From assembly GCF_900113695.1 (NCBI RefSeq), contig NZ_FOQH01000002.1, forward strand, positions 496,001 to 560,000: a DNA stretch of 64,000 nt. Reading direction: 5' to 3'. The position numbers and the translations under genes are program-made. This document shows positions 45,108-55,034 of this stretch, piece by piece. The stretch is from Albimonas pacifica. GTDB taxonomy: Bacteria > Pseudomonadota > Alphaproteobacteria > Rhodobacterales > Rhodobacteraceae. Positions within the stretch are counted from its first letter, which is position 1. Every line of letters starts with the position of its first letter. The notes under the pieces were generated by a model. It saw only the letters and a list, made by a program, of their open reading frames with translations, did no database searches and was not told the origin of the DNA.

Positions 45108-47012
45108 ATGGGCTACCGCGAGACCTACGACGCCTGGAAGGCGGACCCCGAGGCGTTCTGGCTGGAGGCGGCCGAGGCCATCGACTGGGTCGAGAAGCCC
45201 ACGAAGGCGCTCGACGACACGTCGGCGCCGCTCTACGAGTGGTATGCCGACGGGGTGATGAACACCTGCTGGAACGCCGTCGACCGCCATGTCGAGGCCG
45301 GTCACGGCGAGCGCACGGCGATCATCTGGGACAGCCCCGTCACCCGCACCAGGCAGGAGATCACCTACGCGACCCTGCGCGAGCGCGTGGCCCGGATGGG
45401 CGGCGCGCTGAAGGCGCGCGGCGTGGGCAAGGGCGACCGGGTGATCATCTACATGCCGATGATCCCCGAGGCGCTGGTGGCGATGCTGGCCTGCGCGCGG
45501 ATCGGCGCCATCCACTCGGTCGTCTTCGGCGGCTTCGCGGCCCACGAGCTCGCGGTGCGCATCGACGACTGCAAGCCCAAGGCGATCCTCGCCGCCTCCT
45601 GCGGGATCGAGCCGGGGCGGATCGTGCACTACAAGCCCCTGCTCGACGGCGCCATCGAGCAGTCGACCCACAAGCCCGAGTTCACCGTCATCGTGCAGCG
45701 CGACGCCGAGGAATGCGAGCTGATCCCCGGCCGAGACTTCGCCTGGCACGCCTTCCAGGCCAAGGCCACGCCCTGCGATTGCGAGCCGATGGCGGGGACC
45801 GATCCGCTCTACGTCCTCTACACCTCCGGCACCACCGGGCAGCCCAAGGGCGTGGTGCGTCCCAACGCGGGCCATGCGGTGGCGCTGGCCTGGACCATGA
45901 AGAACCTCTACGCGGTCGAGGGGGGGGACGTGTTCTGGGCGGCCTCGGACGTGGGCTGGGTCGTGGGGCATTCCTACATCTGCTACGGCCCCCTGATCGC
46001 CGGCTGCACCACCGTGGTGTTCGAGGGAAAGCCCGTGGGCACCCCCGACGCCGGGACCTTCTGGCGGGTGATCTCGGAGCACAAGGTCAAGAGCTTCTTC
46101 ACCGCCCCCACCGCCTTCCGCGCCATCAAGCGCGACGACCCGCACGCCGAGCACCTGGCGCGCTATGACATCTCCTGCCTGAACTACCTCTTCCTGGCGG
46201 GCGAGCGGGCGGACCCGGACACGGTGAACTGGGCCGCGGACAAGCTGGGCGTGCCGGTGATCGACCACTGGTGGCAGACCGAGACCGGCTGGTGCATGGT
46301 CGGCAACCCCGCGGGGCTGGAGCTGCTGCCGATCAAGGTGGGCTCGCCCTCGGTGCCGCTGCCGGGCTACGACGTGCAGGTGCTGGACGAGGCGGGGCAT
46401 CCCGTGCCGGCCGGCACGCTGGGCGCGATCGCGGTGAAGCTGCCGTTGCCTCCGGGCACGCTGCCCACGCTCTGGAACGCCGAGGAGCGGTTCCGCAAGA
46501 GCTACCTCAGCCACTTCCCCGGCTATTACGAGACGGGCGACGCGGGCATGATCGACGCCGACGGCTACGTGTGGATCATGGCGCGCACCGACGACGTGAT
46601 CAACGTGGCGGGCCATCGCCTGTCGACGGGGGCGATGGAGGAGGTGCTGGCCTCCCACCCCGACGTCGCCGAATGCGCGGTGATCGGCGTGGCGGACGAG
46701 CTCAAGGGCCAGCTCCCCATGGGCTTCGTGTGCCTGACCAAGGGCGTGAACCGCCCCGCCGAGGAGATCGTGAAGGAATGCGCGGCCCTGGTGCGCCAGG
46801 AGATCGGGCCGGTCGCCGCCTACCGGATGACCCTGGTGGTGGACCGCCTGCCCAAGACTCGCTCGGGCAAGATCCTGCGCGCGACCATGGTCAAGATCGC
46901 CGACGGGGAGAGCTTCAAGACCCCCGCCACCATCGACGACCCCGCGATCCTCGACGAGATCCGAACGGCGGTGAAGGGGCTGGGCTACCCCCACGCAAAG
47001 GCCGAGGCCTGA
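45108..47012 (+). CDS. prpE: Propionyl-CoA synthetase
   Basis: This is a 634-residue AMP-forming acyl-CoA ligase of the acetate/propionate class. The N-terminus MGYRETYDAWKADPEAFWLE is typical of PrpE. The adenylate motif is YVLYTSGTTGQPKGVVRP, the aromatic anchor region is DVFWAASDVGWVVGHSYICY, and the acyl pocket region is HWWQTETGW. The acetylation-prone catalytic lysine is K588 in TRSGKILRAT. It activates propionate to propionyl-CoA, the substrate of PccAB encoded 12-15 kb upstream, which joins it functionally to that locus. Acetyl-CoA synthetase is the alternative but fits the N-terminus less well. Confidence 0.93.
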   Translation: MGYRETYDAWKADPEAFWLEAAEAIDWVEKPTKALDDTSAPLYEWYADGVMNTCWNAVDRHVEAGHGERTAIIWDSPVTRTRQEITYATLRERVARMGGALKARGVGKGDRVIIYMPMIPEALVAMLACARIGAIHSVVFGGFAAHELAVRIDDCKPKAILAASCGIEPGRIVHYKPLLDGAIEQSTHKPEFTVIVQRDAEECELIPGRDFAWHAFQAKATPCDCEPMAGTDPLYVLYTSGTTGQPKGVVRPNAGHAVALAWTMKNLYAVEGGDVFWAASDVGWVVGHSYICYGPLIAGCTTVVFEGKPVGTPDAGTFWRVISEHKVKSFFTAPTAFRAIKRDDPHAEHLARYDISCLNYLFLAGERADPDTVNWAADKLGVPVIDHWWQTETGWCMVGNPAGLELLPIKVGSPSVPLPGYDVQVLDEAGHPVPAGTLGAIAVKLPLPPGTLPTLWNAEERFRKSYLSHFPGYYETGDAGMIDADGYVWIMARTDDVINVAGHRLSTGAMEEVLASHPDVAECAVIGVADELKGQLPMGFVCLTKGVNRPAEEIVKECAALVRQEIGPVAAYRMTLVVDRLPKTRSGKILRATMVKIADGESFKTPATIDDPAILDEIRTAVKGLGYPHAKAEA

Positions 47013-47469
47013 ACGCCGCGCCTGCCCGGCGCGACCGGGAGGCGGCGCGGCTGACGGGTGCGTCCGACGGGGGCGGCGGGGCGGGGGCCTCGCCGCCCCT
47101 TTGCGTTGCGCGGGGGGCCGGGCGGCCGCGGGGCCCCGGCACGCCTCCCGCCCGCCCACCCCGGCGCGCCGGGGCCCCGCGCCCGCCGGCGGGCGGCGTC
47201 GAAGGGGGCGGGCCGGGGACGCTCCCCGGGCGCCGTCGGGACGGTCCCGCATGCGGCCCACGGCCCCGCGGCGGCGGCGCAGCGGCCTCGGCGGCCTCGG
47301 CGGCGGCGCGCGGCCGGCGTCGCGGGTCGCCTGCGGCCGACGCGCGGCCGGCCCCGCGGGCGGCGTGCGGGCAGGGCCCGGGGCGCCGGCGCGCAGGGCC
47401 CCCGCGAGGCTGGGCAGGGGCACGGGCGCGCGCTAGGTTTCGGGGCCCGCCGACCGCACAGGAGCTTCG
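47013..47469. other. GC-rich intergenic region between prpE and zntB
   Basis: This 457-bp region has no credible gene. It contains the prpE terminator (47070-47102) and a low-complexity stretch of CGGCCTCGG units around 47283-47312. The rest is extremely GC-rich and gives only Arg/Ala/Pro frames. Confidence 0.55.
47070..47102 (+). terminator. Terminator of prpE
   Basis: GGGGCGGCG (47070-47078) pairs with CGCCGCCCC (47091-47099) around a 12-nt loop and is followed by TTT. It lies 57 nt after the prpE stop. Confidence 0.6.
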
Positions 47470-48582
47470 ATGACCCTGAAGCCGATCCCCCCGCGCGCCG
47501 CCGCCGTCTCCCGCGACCTGACGGGCGCGCCGCGGCAGGGGCCGGACCGGGCCTCGGACCACGACCGGGCGCCGGACATGGCCGTGCCGGCGCTGCTGTG
47601 GGCCTACGACGTCTTCCCCGACGGGCGCGCGCAGCCGGTGACCCCGCGCGAGGCCCACCATCCGCTCGCCGAGGGCGCCGCCTGGCGCTGGGTGCATGTC
47701 GACGGTCTGGCGCCGGGGGCCGAGGCCTGGCTCGCCGCCGGGGGCTGCGGCCCGCTCTCCGACATCGTCGCCGAGGCGCTGACCGAGACCGACACCCGTC
47801 CCCGCGCCCAGGCCGCGCGCGACGGCGCGCTGGTGTTCCTGCGCGGCGTCAACCTCAACGAGGGCGCGGACCCCGAGGACATGATCTCGATCCGCGTCTG
47901 GCTGGAGGAGACCCGGGTGATCACCGTGGTCCTGCGCCGCCTGCTGACGGTGGCCGAGCTGCGCGGGCGGATGGAGGCGGGCGTCGCCCCCGACCGCCCC
48001 GGCCTCTTCGTCACGGAGCTCGCCGAGGGGCTGGCCGCGCGCATGGCCCCGGTGCTCGACGCGCTGGAGGACCGGGCCGACGACATGGAGGACCGCGCCG
48101 CCGAGGCGGCGCTGGGCATGATCGACCCGCTCGACCCGCGCGAGACGCGCCGCGACCTGGCCGAGCTGCGCCGGGTGGTGATCGCGCTGCGCCGCTACCT
48201 CGTCCCCCAGCGCGAGGCGCTGGCCGAACTGCGGCGCATGGCCGGCGCCCCGCTCGACGACGTCGAGCGGGCGGAGCTCGCCGAGACCGGCGACCGCATG
48301 ACCCGCTACGTCGAGGACCTCGACGCGGTGCGCGAACGGGCGATGGTGCTGGCCGAGGAGGCGGCGGCGCGGGCGGCGGAACGCTCGAACCGCGCGATGT
48401 ACGTGCTTTCGATCGTGACCGCGGTGTTCCTGCCGCTGGGCTTCCTGACCGGCCTGCTGGGGGTGAACCTGGGCGGGCTGCCCGGCGCGGCGACGCCCTG
48501 GGGCTTCGCGGCCTTCGTGGTGATGCTGGCGCTGGTGGCGGGGGGCGAGCTGTGGCTGATCCGCAAGCTGCGCCTGCTGTGA
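47470..48582 (+). CDS. zntB: CorA-family divalent metal transporter, ZntB type
   Basis: This is a 370-residue metal ion channel-type transporter with a large cytoplasmic N-terminal domain (rich in Asp/Arg coiled helices such as TRRDLAELRRVVIALRRYLV) and two C-terminal transmembrane helices. ZntB proteins keep a G-x-N loop between the helices instead of the strict GMN of CorA; here the loop reads GLLGVNLGGLPG. The pattern YVLSIVTAVFLPLGFLTGLL just before it is standard for the family. It probably moves zinc or another divalent cation. The ATG at 47470 follows CAGGAGCTTCG. Confidence 0.88.
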   Translation: MTLKPIPPRAAAVSRDLTGAPRQGPDRASDHDRAPDMAVPALLWAYDVFPDGRAQPVTPREAHHPLAEGAAWRWVHVDGLAPGAEAWLAAGGCGPLSDIVAEALTETDTRPRAQAARDGALVFLRGVNLNEGADPEDMISIRVWLEETRVITVVLRRLLTVAELRGRMEAGVAPDRPGLFVTELAEGLAARMAPVLDALEDRADDMEDRAAEAALGMIDPLDPRETRRDLAELRRVVIALRRYLVPQREALAELRRMAGAPLDDVERAELAETGDRMTRYVEDLDAVRERAMVLAEEAAARAAERSNRAMYVLSIVTAVFLPLGFLTGLLGVNLGGLPGAATPWGFAAFVVMLALVAGGELWLIRKLRLL

Positions 48583-48608
48583 CCGCCCGCCCGCGACGCG
48601 CCGCGGGT

Positions 48609-48637
48609 CTGGGAATGCCGGGCCGCGATCATATATT
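48609..48637 (+). promoter_or_regulatory. Candidate promoter of the rhodanese gene
   Basis: CTGGGA (48609-48614) and TATATT (48632-48637) are spaced by 17 nt in a short AT-rich island 108 nt upstream of the rhodanese start. The second box is a 5/6 match to the -10 consensus; the first is weak. Confidence 0.35.
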
Positions 48638-48744
48638 CGCCCCAGACGATATCGCCGGGGCGGGCCGCCGCTGCGATCCCGTTCCCCCGGGCCGGCGCCG
48701 CCTGCAGGCCGCCGCCGGCGCCGCCGAGACGAAAGGAGACCCCG

Positions 48745-49122
48745 ATGCGTGAGGAAGCCACCCCCTCCGGCGTGCTCGAGCACTGGACCCCCGAGGAGGT
48801 CGCCGCCGGGCTGAAGGCCGGCGAGATCGTGCTGATCGACGTGCGCACCCCCCAGGAATACATGTTCGAGCACATCGAGGGCGCGTTCCTGATGCCCATG
48901 GCCTTCTTCGCCCCCGCCTCGCTGCCGGTGGACGGATCGAAGCGGGTGGTGCTGCACTGCGGCTCGGGCGTGCGCTCGGCGCGCATGGCCGACGTCGCCC
49001 TGCGGGCGGGCGCGGACCGCATGGCCCACATGGAAGGGGGCTTCGCCGCCTGGAAGGGCGCGAAGCTGCCCTACGTCGGCACCGACATGGCCACCGGCGC
49101 GCCGAAGCGCATGGGCGGCTGA
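48745..49122 (+). CDS. Single-domain rhodanese
   Basis: This is a 125-residue cytoplasmic rhodanese-like protein, likely a sulfurtransferase or sulfane-sulfur carrier. The CH2A box reads EIVLIDVRTPQEYMFEHIEG. The active-site loop is LHCGSGVRSARMADVALRAG with the catalytic Cys in C-G-S-G-V-R, a 6-residue loop as in active rhodaneses. The C-terminal end MEGGFAAWKGAKLPY is standard. The start follows AAAGGAGACCCCG. It is monocistronic as far as seen. Confidence 0.92.
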   Translation: MREEATPSGVLEHWTPEEVAAGLKAGEIVLIDVRTPQEYMFEHIEGAFLMPMAFFAPASLPVDGSKRVVLHCGSGVRSARMADVALRAGADRMAHMEGGFAAWKGAKLPYVGTDMATGAPKRMGG

Positions 49123-49285
49123 CCCTCCGTCCCCCCCGTCGCGCGCGCGGCCCGACCGGGGCGGGCGCGCAGCCCGACCGGGGCGCGCCCGCTCCTGCGA
49201 CGACGGCTCGGGGAGGAAGCCCTTGCGCCGGGGACCGCCAGGGCGGACTATGGGCGACGTTAGGGCGCTTGAGGGGGGAATTGGA

Positions 49286-49873
49286 ATGACGATCGCGACT
49301 ATGCGAGCGGCGGCGGCCGCGCTGGCCATCGGACTGTGCGCCGCGGCGGGCGAGGCCGGCGCGCTGGTGCATGAGGAGGTCGGCGACGCCGGCGCCGACT
49401 TCGGCTCGGCGCAGGCGGTCGACGCCTCGACGCTGACCGGCATCTCGGGCACGCTGACCGAGGGGGACAACGACCTCTACGTCTTCGTGCTGACCGCGCC
49501 GACCTACGTGTCGGTGCTCAACCTTCTGCCGGACATCAGCGGCGACGAGTCCTACGACATCATCGACATCGGCTTCGGGCCGCTGAGCGCGCCCGAACCC
49601 TATTGCTTCGACTGCTACTACAGCGGCAGCGGCGCGGGTTCGGTCGCGTTCCTCGACGTGCTGGTGGGGCCGGGGACCTATTACCTCGGCATCGTCGACA
49701 CCGACCTCATCACCGAGGATCCCGAGGCGCCGCCGCCGATCGCGCTGGGGGCCTACAGCTTCGACGTGGTCCTGTCCGCCGGCCCCGTCGCGGTGCCGCT
49801 GCCCGGCGCCGCTGGGCTGGCGATGCTGGGCCTGGGCGCGCTGGGGCTCGTCGCCCGCCGCCGCCGGGCCTGA
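49286..49873 (+). CDS. Secreted protein with VPLPA-type C-terminal sorting signal
   Basis: This is a 195-residue protein with an N-terminal Sec signal peptide (ALAIGLCAAAGEAGA, cleavage near residue 26) and a C-terminal tripartite tail: VAVPLPGAAGLAMLGLGALG followed by LVARRRRA. That tail is the VPLPA-CTERM variant of PEP-CTERM, recognised by exosortase-like enzymes for export and surface anchoring, often with exopolysaccharide. The mature domain is beta-rich and acidic (SGTLTEGDNDLYVFVLTAPT), resembling bacterial pre-peptidase C-terminal type domains. No exosortase gene is in the window. The ATG at 49286 follows GGGGGGAATTGGA. Confidence 0.85.
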   Translation: MTIATMRAAAAALAIGLCAAAGEAGALVHEEVGDAGADFGSAQAVDASTLTGISGTLTEGDNDLYVFVLTAPTYVSVLNLLPDISGDESYDIIDIGFGPLSAPEPYCFDCYYSGSGAGSVAFLDVLVGPGTYYLGIVDTDLITEDPEAPPPIALGAYSFDVVLSAGPVAVPLPGAAGLAMLGLGALGLVARRRRA

Positions 49874-49946
49874 CCGCCGCCGGGCTCCTCCGCCCGGAGG
49901 GGTCCGGGGCGCGCGCCCCTCGGTCGTGGACCGTGGCGCGCTCCGC

Positions 49947-50264
49947 TCAGGCGGGGACGGGCGCGTTGTCCACGATCAGCGGCGTCTCGAAGATCGAGAT
50001 CGCGGGCTCCGCGCCGAAGGCGGCGTTGATGCGCGCGCGGAAGGCGGGGCCATGCGCCTCGACCGCCGCCGCTCGCGAGCGCCACAGGTAGACGCCGCCG
50101 CCGCGCCGGCCGTCGAGATCCAACAGGTAGTTCTTGCGGATCAGCTCGGGATGCTCCCGCCAGATCGGGGCCGAGGCGGCGTAGGCCGCCAGCACCTCGT
50201 CGCGGCTCATGCCCTGGGGGATGGCGAAGGCGACGATCTCGGTGAAAAGGGGCGTGTCCTGCAT
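49947..50264 (-). CDS. YdhR-like (ABM-superfamily) small protein
   Basis: This is a 105-residue protein resembling the dimeric alpha-beta barrel family of putative monooxygenases (YdhR type): LFTEIVAFAIPQGMSRDEVL, IRKNYLLDLDGRRGGGVYLW and RSRAAAVEAHGPAFRARINA match the usual order of strand, middle G-G-x-Y-L-W motif and helix. The ATG at 50264 has AGGAGGACCCC upstream. It is divergent from guaB. Cofactor and substrate are unknown, and many members are uncharacterised. Confidence 0.75.
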   Translation of the reverse strand: MQDTPLFTEIVAFAIPQGMSRDEVLAAYAASAPIWREHPELIRKNYLLDLDGRRGGGVYLWRSRAAAVEAHGPAFRARINAAFGAEPAISIFETPLIVDNAPVPA

Positions 50265-50308
50265 GGGGTCCTCCCTGGTCGTGCCCGTCCGGACGGGGCC
50301 CATCCTAG

Positions 50309-51859
<1,551 letters not shown>

Positions 51860-51867
51860 CCCCGCCC

Positions 51868-51899
51868 GAGATGCGTCCGCCGGCCGGCGGACGCGTCTC
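51868..51899. terminator. Bidirectional hairpin between guaB and the DUF2306 gene
   Basis: A 16-bp inverted repeat (51868-51883 with 51884-51899) with a single G-T wobble starts 9 nt after the guaB stop and overlaps the stop codon of the converging gene. There is no T-run, so it may block read-through in both directions without being a classical terminator. Confidence 0.6.
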
Positions 51900-52692
51900 A
51901 GGCGCCCGGCCGCGCGGCCTCCGCGCCGGTTCGCGTCGGCCGGGGGCCGCGCGAAGCCCCCGGGGCGCGGGCGCGGCGGCGCTCGCGCTGGAGCCAGATC
52001 TCGAGCAGGGCCAGGTAGGTCAGGTAGAAGCCCCACGCCTGGAAGCGGTCGAAGGGTCCGGTCATGTCGGGGGTGGTCCCGGCGCCGTCGGCGATCAGGT
52101 CCCAGATCACGTAGTGCATCCGGTAAAGCCAGGAGGCGATCGCCAGCACCGACAGGCGCAGACCCCAGCGGCGATGCGCGGGCCAGCGACGGGCGCGGCC
52201 GTGGCGGAAGGTCTCGACGGCGGCGAGCAGGATCAGCAGGCCGTAGACGGTGGACGAGAGGTCCATGAACGGCCCTCCCGTCGTGCCTCGACCCAGCGCG
52301 TAGACGACGCCCCCCGCCCCGGTCGCCAGCCCCAGCGCGATCATCGTGCTGCCCAGCCCTCGGTGCAGGCGCGGGCGGGCGCGGCGCAGGGGGCCGATCA
52401 GCTGCACGGGCGCCAGCAGGGTCAGGCCCGCGCCGGCGGCCATGTGGGCGAACATGATCGCGGTGATCGCCGGCGCCCCGGGGTCGTAGAACGGGCTCTC
52501 GCCGCTCAGGTCGCGGGTCAGGCCCGCAAGGCCCAGCCCGGCGGAATGGCGCACGAACCCCCACATGCCGGCGAACAGCGCCGCCGTGCCGAGCGTCCAC
52601 AGCAGCCCCGCGTTGCGGCGGGCGAAGCCGGCGGATCGGGGCCGCGCCGCGGGGCGGCCCGCCGTCGCGGGTCCCGGGGACGCCTCGGTCAC
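51898..52692 (-). CDS. DUF2306-family membrane protein, last gene of the NRPS operon
   Basis: This is a 264-residue protein with about seven predicted transmembrane helices. It starts at GTG 52692, whose TGA overlaps the thioesterase stop (GTGA), so it is translationally coupled to the NRPS genes. Features are ITAIMFAHMAAGAGLTLLAP, RPRLHRGLGSTMIALGLATG and ARRWPAHRRWGLRLSVLAIASW, with several His in helices, consistent with the DUF2306 (COG5395-like) family. A role in export of or self-protection from the peptide is possible but not shown. It could also be a bystander fused to the operon. Confidence 0.75.
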   Translation of the reverse strand: MTEASPGPATAGRPAARPRSAGFARRNAGLLWTLGTAALFAGMWGFVRHSAGLGLAGLTRDLSGESPFYDPGAPAITAIMFAHMAAGAGLTLLAPVQLIGPLRRARPRLHRGLGSTMIALGLATGAGGVVYALGRGTTGGPFMDLSSTVYGLLILLAAVETFRHGRARRWPAHRRWGLRLSVLAIASWLYRMHYVIWDLIADGAGTTPDMTGPFDRFQAWGFYLTYLALLEIWLQRERRRARAPGASRGPRPTRTGAEAARPGA

Positions 52693-53387
52693 GGCTGCGC
52701 CCAGAGCGACCTGATCCGCCCATGCAGCGCCGCGAAGGCGGGCGGGGGCAGCATGTGGCCGCCGCCGATCGGGTGCAGGCGCACGGGGCCGTCGGTGCTC
52801 GCCTGCCAGTCGGCGAGGCAGTCGGGGCCGACCAGCGGGTCCTCCTCGCCCAGGAAGACATGGACGGGGCAGGCCAGGCGCGGGGCGCCGGGGGCGGGGC
52901 GGAACTCGGCGCAGAGGCGGAAGTCGGCGCGCAGGGCGGGCTCGAACAGCTCGCGCAGCTCGGGGCTCGCCAGGATCTCGCGCGGGGTGCCGCCGAGGCG
53001 GGCGATCTCCGCCCAGAACGCCGCGCTGTCGAGGGCGTGCAGGCGCGCCACCCCCTCGCCCAGGCGGCAGGGGGCGTGGGCGCCCAGCACGAACAGCGCC
53101 TCGGGGCCGGGCAGGCCGCGGCGGGCGAGGCGCTCGGCCAGCAGGGCCGCCAGCGCGCCGCCCATCGAGTAGCCGAAGAGCGCGTAGCGGGGCGGCAATC
53201 GGGGGGCGAGCTCTCCCGCCAGCCGGTCGGCGAGCGTGTCGAAGTCGGGCGCCGGCGGCTCGCGGAAGCGGCCCTCGCGGCCGGGCAGGCCAGGGGCCTC
53301 GACGCGGGCGTCGGCGGCGATCCAGGGGCGGAACAGGCTGGGGCCGGCGCCGGCGGGGGGCAGGCAGATCAGGCGGGCGTCGGACAT
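52689..53387 (-). CDS. Type II (stand-alone) thioesterase of the NRPS operon
   Basis: This is a 232-residue alpha/beta hydrolase of the GrsT/SrfAD family. The nucleophile is S74 in LFGYSMGGALAALLAERLAR. The acidic residue is in VHVFLGEEDPLVGPD and the histidine in PIGGGHMLPPPAFAAL. The N-terminus ARLICLPPAGAGPSLFRPW is diagnostic. The start overlaps the stop of the preceding NRPS gene by 4 nt (ATGA). Type II thioesterases clear misprimed carrier domains. Since no C-terminal thioesterase domain is fused to any NRPS protein here, it may also be responsible for product release. Confidence 0.93.
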   Translation of the reverse strand: MSDARLICLPPAGAGPSLFRPWIAADARVEAPGLPGREGRFREPPAPDFDTLADRLAGELAPRLPPRYALFGYSMGGALAALLAERLARRGLPGPEALFVLGAHAPCRLGEGVARLHALDSAAFWAEIARLGGTPREILASPELRELFEPALRADFRLCAEFRPAPGAPRLACPVHVFLGEEDPLVGPDCLADWQASTDGPVRLHPIGGGHMLPPPAFAALHGRIRSLWAQP

Positions 53388-55033
53388 CAGAACTCCACCA
53401 CGCTCTCGCCCGCCGCGGGGGAGGCGGGTGTGGAAGCGGCGCGCAGCGCGTCCACATGACGCGCGAGGTCGCCCAGCCGCGGCCGGTCGACCAGCGCGCG
53501 CACCCGCACGTCCACCCCGAAGGCCGCCCGCAGGCGCGAGGCGACGCGGGCCGCGGGCAGGGAATGCCCGCCCAGCGCGAAGAAGTCGTCGGCGGCCGAG
53601 GGCGTCGGGATCTTCAGCACCTCGGCCCAGATCGCGGCGACCTGGCGCTCGGTCTCCGTGGCGGCGGCGGGCGGATCGGGGAGCGGCGCCGCCGAGGGGC
53701 CGGGCGCGGGCCGGGGCGCGGGGCCGGGGGGCGGATCCGGCAGGAGCTCCGCCAGCGGGGCGTCGGGGCGGGCCAGCGCCTCGGCCAGCAGGCCGGCGAG
53801 GGCGGCGAGGAAGGCCTCCATCTCCTCGGGCGGCAGGGCGGCGAGGTCGTGGCGCAGGATCAGCTTCAGCCCGTCGCGCGCGGGCGCGGCCATCACCGTC
53901 AGGGGGAAGTGGGTCCACTCGTCGAACTCCACGTCCTCCAGCGTCACCTCGGCGGCGGCGTCGCCGGTGGTGGCGGGGTAGTTCTCGATCACCAGCAGGC
54001 AGTCGAAGAGGGTCCCGCGGCCCTCCTGCACCTTCCGCAGGGCGATGTGCTCATGCTCGATGCAGGCGGCCTGGCGGGACTGCAGCGCGCGCAGCCAGTC
54101 GGCGAGGCGGGCGTCGCGGTCGACCTGCACCCGCACCGGCAGGGCGTTGAGGAACAGGCCCACCATCTCGGTCGCGCCGGGCAGCGAGGCGGGGCGGCCG
54201 GCGGTGGCGGCGCCGAAGAGCACGTCCTCGCGCCCCGTGCGCCGGGCGAGGGCGAGGCCCAGCACCCCCTGCAGCAGGCTGCTGAGCGTCACGCCCTGCG
54301 TGGCGGTGAACTCGCGCAGCGCACGGACCAGCGTCTCGGGGACCGCCCATTCCTGCCGCGCGAACGCCGGCGCAGGGCCGCCGCCGGGGAAGGCGAGGCA
54401 GGGCCCGGGGACGCCGTCGAGATAGCCGCGCCAGAAGGCGGCCGAGGCCGCGTCGTCCTGCCGTTTCAGCCAGCGCAGGAACTCGGCGTAGGGCGGGGCC
54501 GGGGGCAGGGTCCCGCCGTGGTAGAGGGTCATCACGTCCTGCAGCATCCGGGCCGTCGACCAGCCGTCGAGGATGATGTGGTGGAAGCACAGCACCAGCA
54601 CGTGGCGCGCCGCGTCCGTGCGGGCGAGCTGCACGCGGATCAGCGGCGGCTGGCGCAGGTCGAAGGGCGCCGCGCGGTTGCGCGCGAAGAGGTCCCGCAG
54701 GCGGGCCTGCGCGTCCTCGCCCCGCCAATCGAAAACCTCCCAGGGCAGGGGCAGGTCGCGGTAGACGACCTGGAAGGGCTCGTCGCGCTCCTCCCAGCGG
54801 ATGGCGCTGCGCAGGGCGCTGTGGCGGGCCAGCACCTGCGCCCAGGCGGCGCGCAGCCGCGCGGGCTCGATGGGGCCGGCGAGGTGGTATCCCATCTGCG
54901 GCATGTAGACGGCCGAGGCCTCGGGCGTGTCGAGGCTGTGGACCAGGATCCCCTCCTGCAGCGGCGCGAGGGGGAGGATGCTCTCGATGTTGCGGCGGCG
55001 GGCGGCTGCGTCGTCGGCGTCGGAATGGGGCAT
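53387..55033 (-). CDS. NRPS terminal module: condensation plus carrier domain, no adenylation domain
   Basis: This is a 548-residue NRPS protein with domain order C (about 15-440) and T (about 460-530). The N-terminus RNIESILPLAPLQEGILVHS is the start typical of D-CL condensation domains, which accept a D-configured donor. The catalytic motif is intact: H151-H152 to D156 in HHIILDGWS. The carrier serine is S491 in FFALGGHSLPAA. There is no adenylation core (no TSGTTG-type motif) anywhere in the protein. It must be loaded in trans, or act only to transfer the chain. The start lies 1 nt downstream of the preceding large NRPS stop. Confidence 0.93.
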   Translation of the reverse strand: MPHSDADDAAARRRNIESILPLAPLQEGILVHSLDTPEASAVYMPQMGYHLAGPIEPARLRAAWAQVLARHSALRSAIRWEERDEPFQVVYRDLPLPWEVFDWRGEDAQARLRDLFARNRAAPFDLRQPPLIRVQLARTDAARHVLVLCFHHIILDGWSTARMLQDVMTLYHGGTLPPAPPYAEFLRWLKRQDDAASAAFWRGYLDGVPGPCLAFPGGGPAPAFARQEWAVPETLVRALREFTATQGVTLSSLLQGVLGLALARRTGREDVLFGAATAGRPASLPGATEMVGLFLNALPVRVQVDRDARLADWLRALQSRQAACIEHEHIALRKVQEGRGTLFDCLLVIENYPATTGDAAAEVTLEDVEFDEWTHFPLTVMAAPARDGLKLILRHDLAALPPEEMEAFLAALAGLLAEALARPDAPLAELLPDPPPGPAPRPAPGPSAAPLPDPPAAATETERQVAAIWAEVLKIPTPSAADDFFALGGHSLPAARVASRLRAAFGVDVRVRALVDRPRLGDLARHVDALRAASTPASPAAGESVVEF

Positions 55034-55034
55034 G

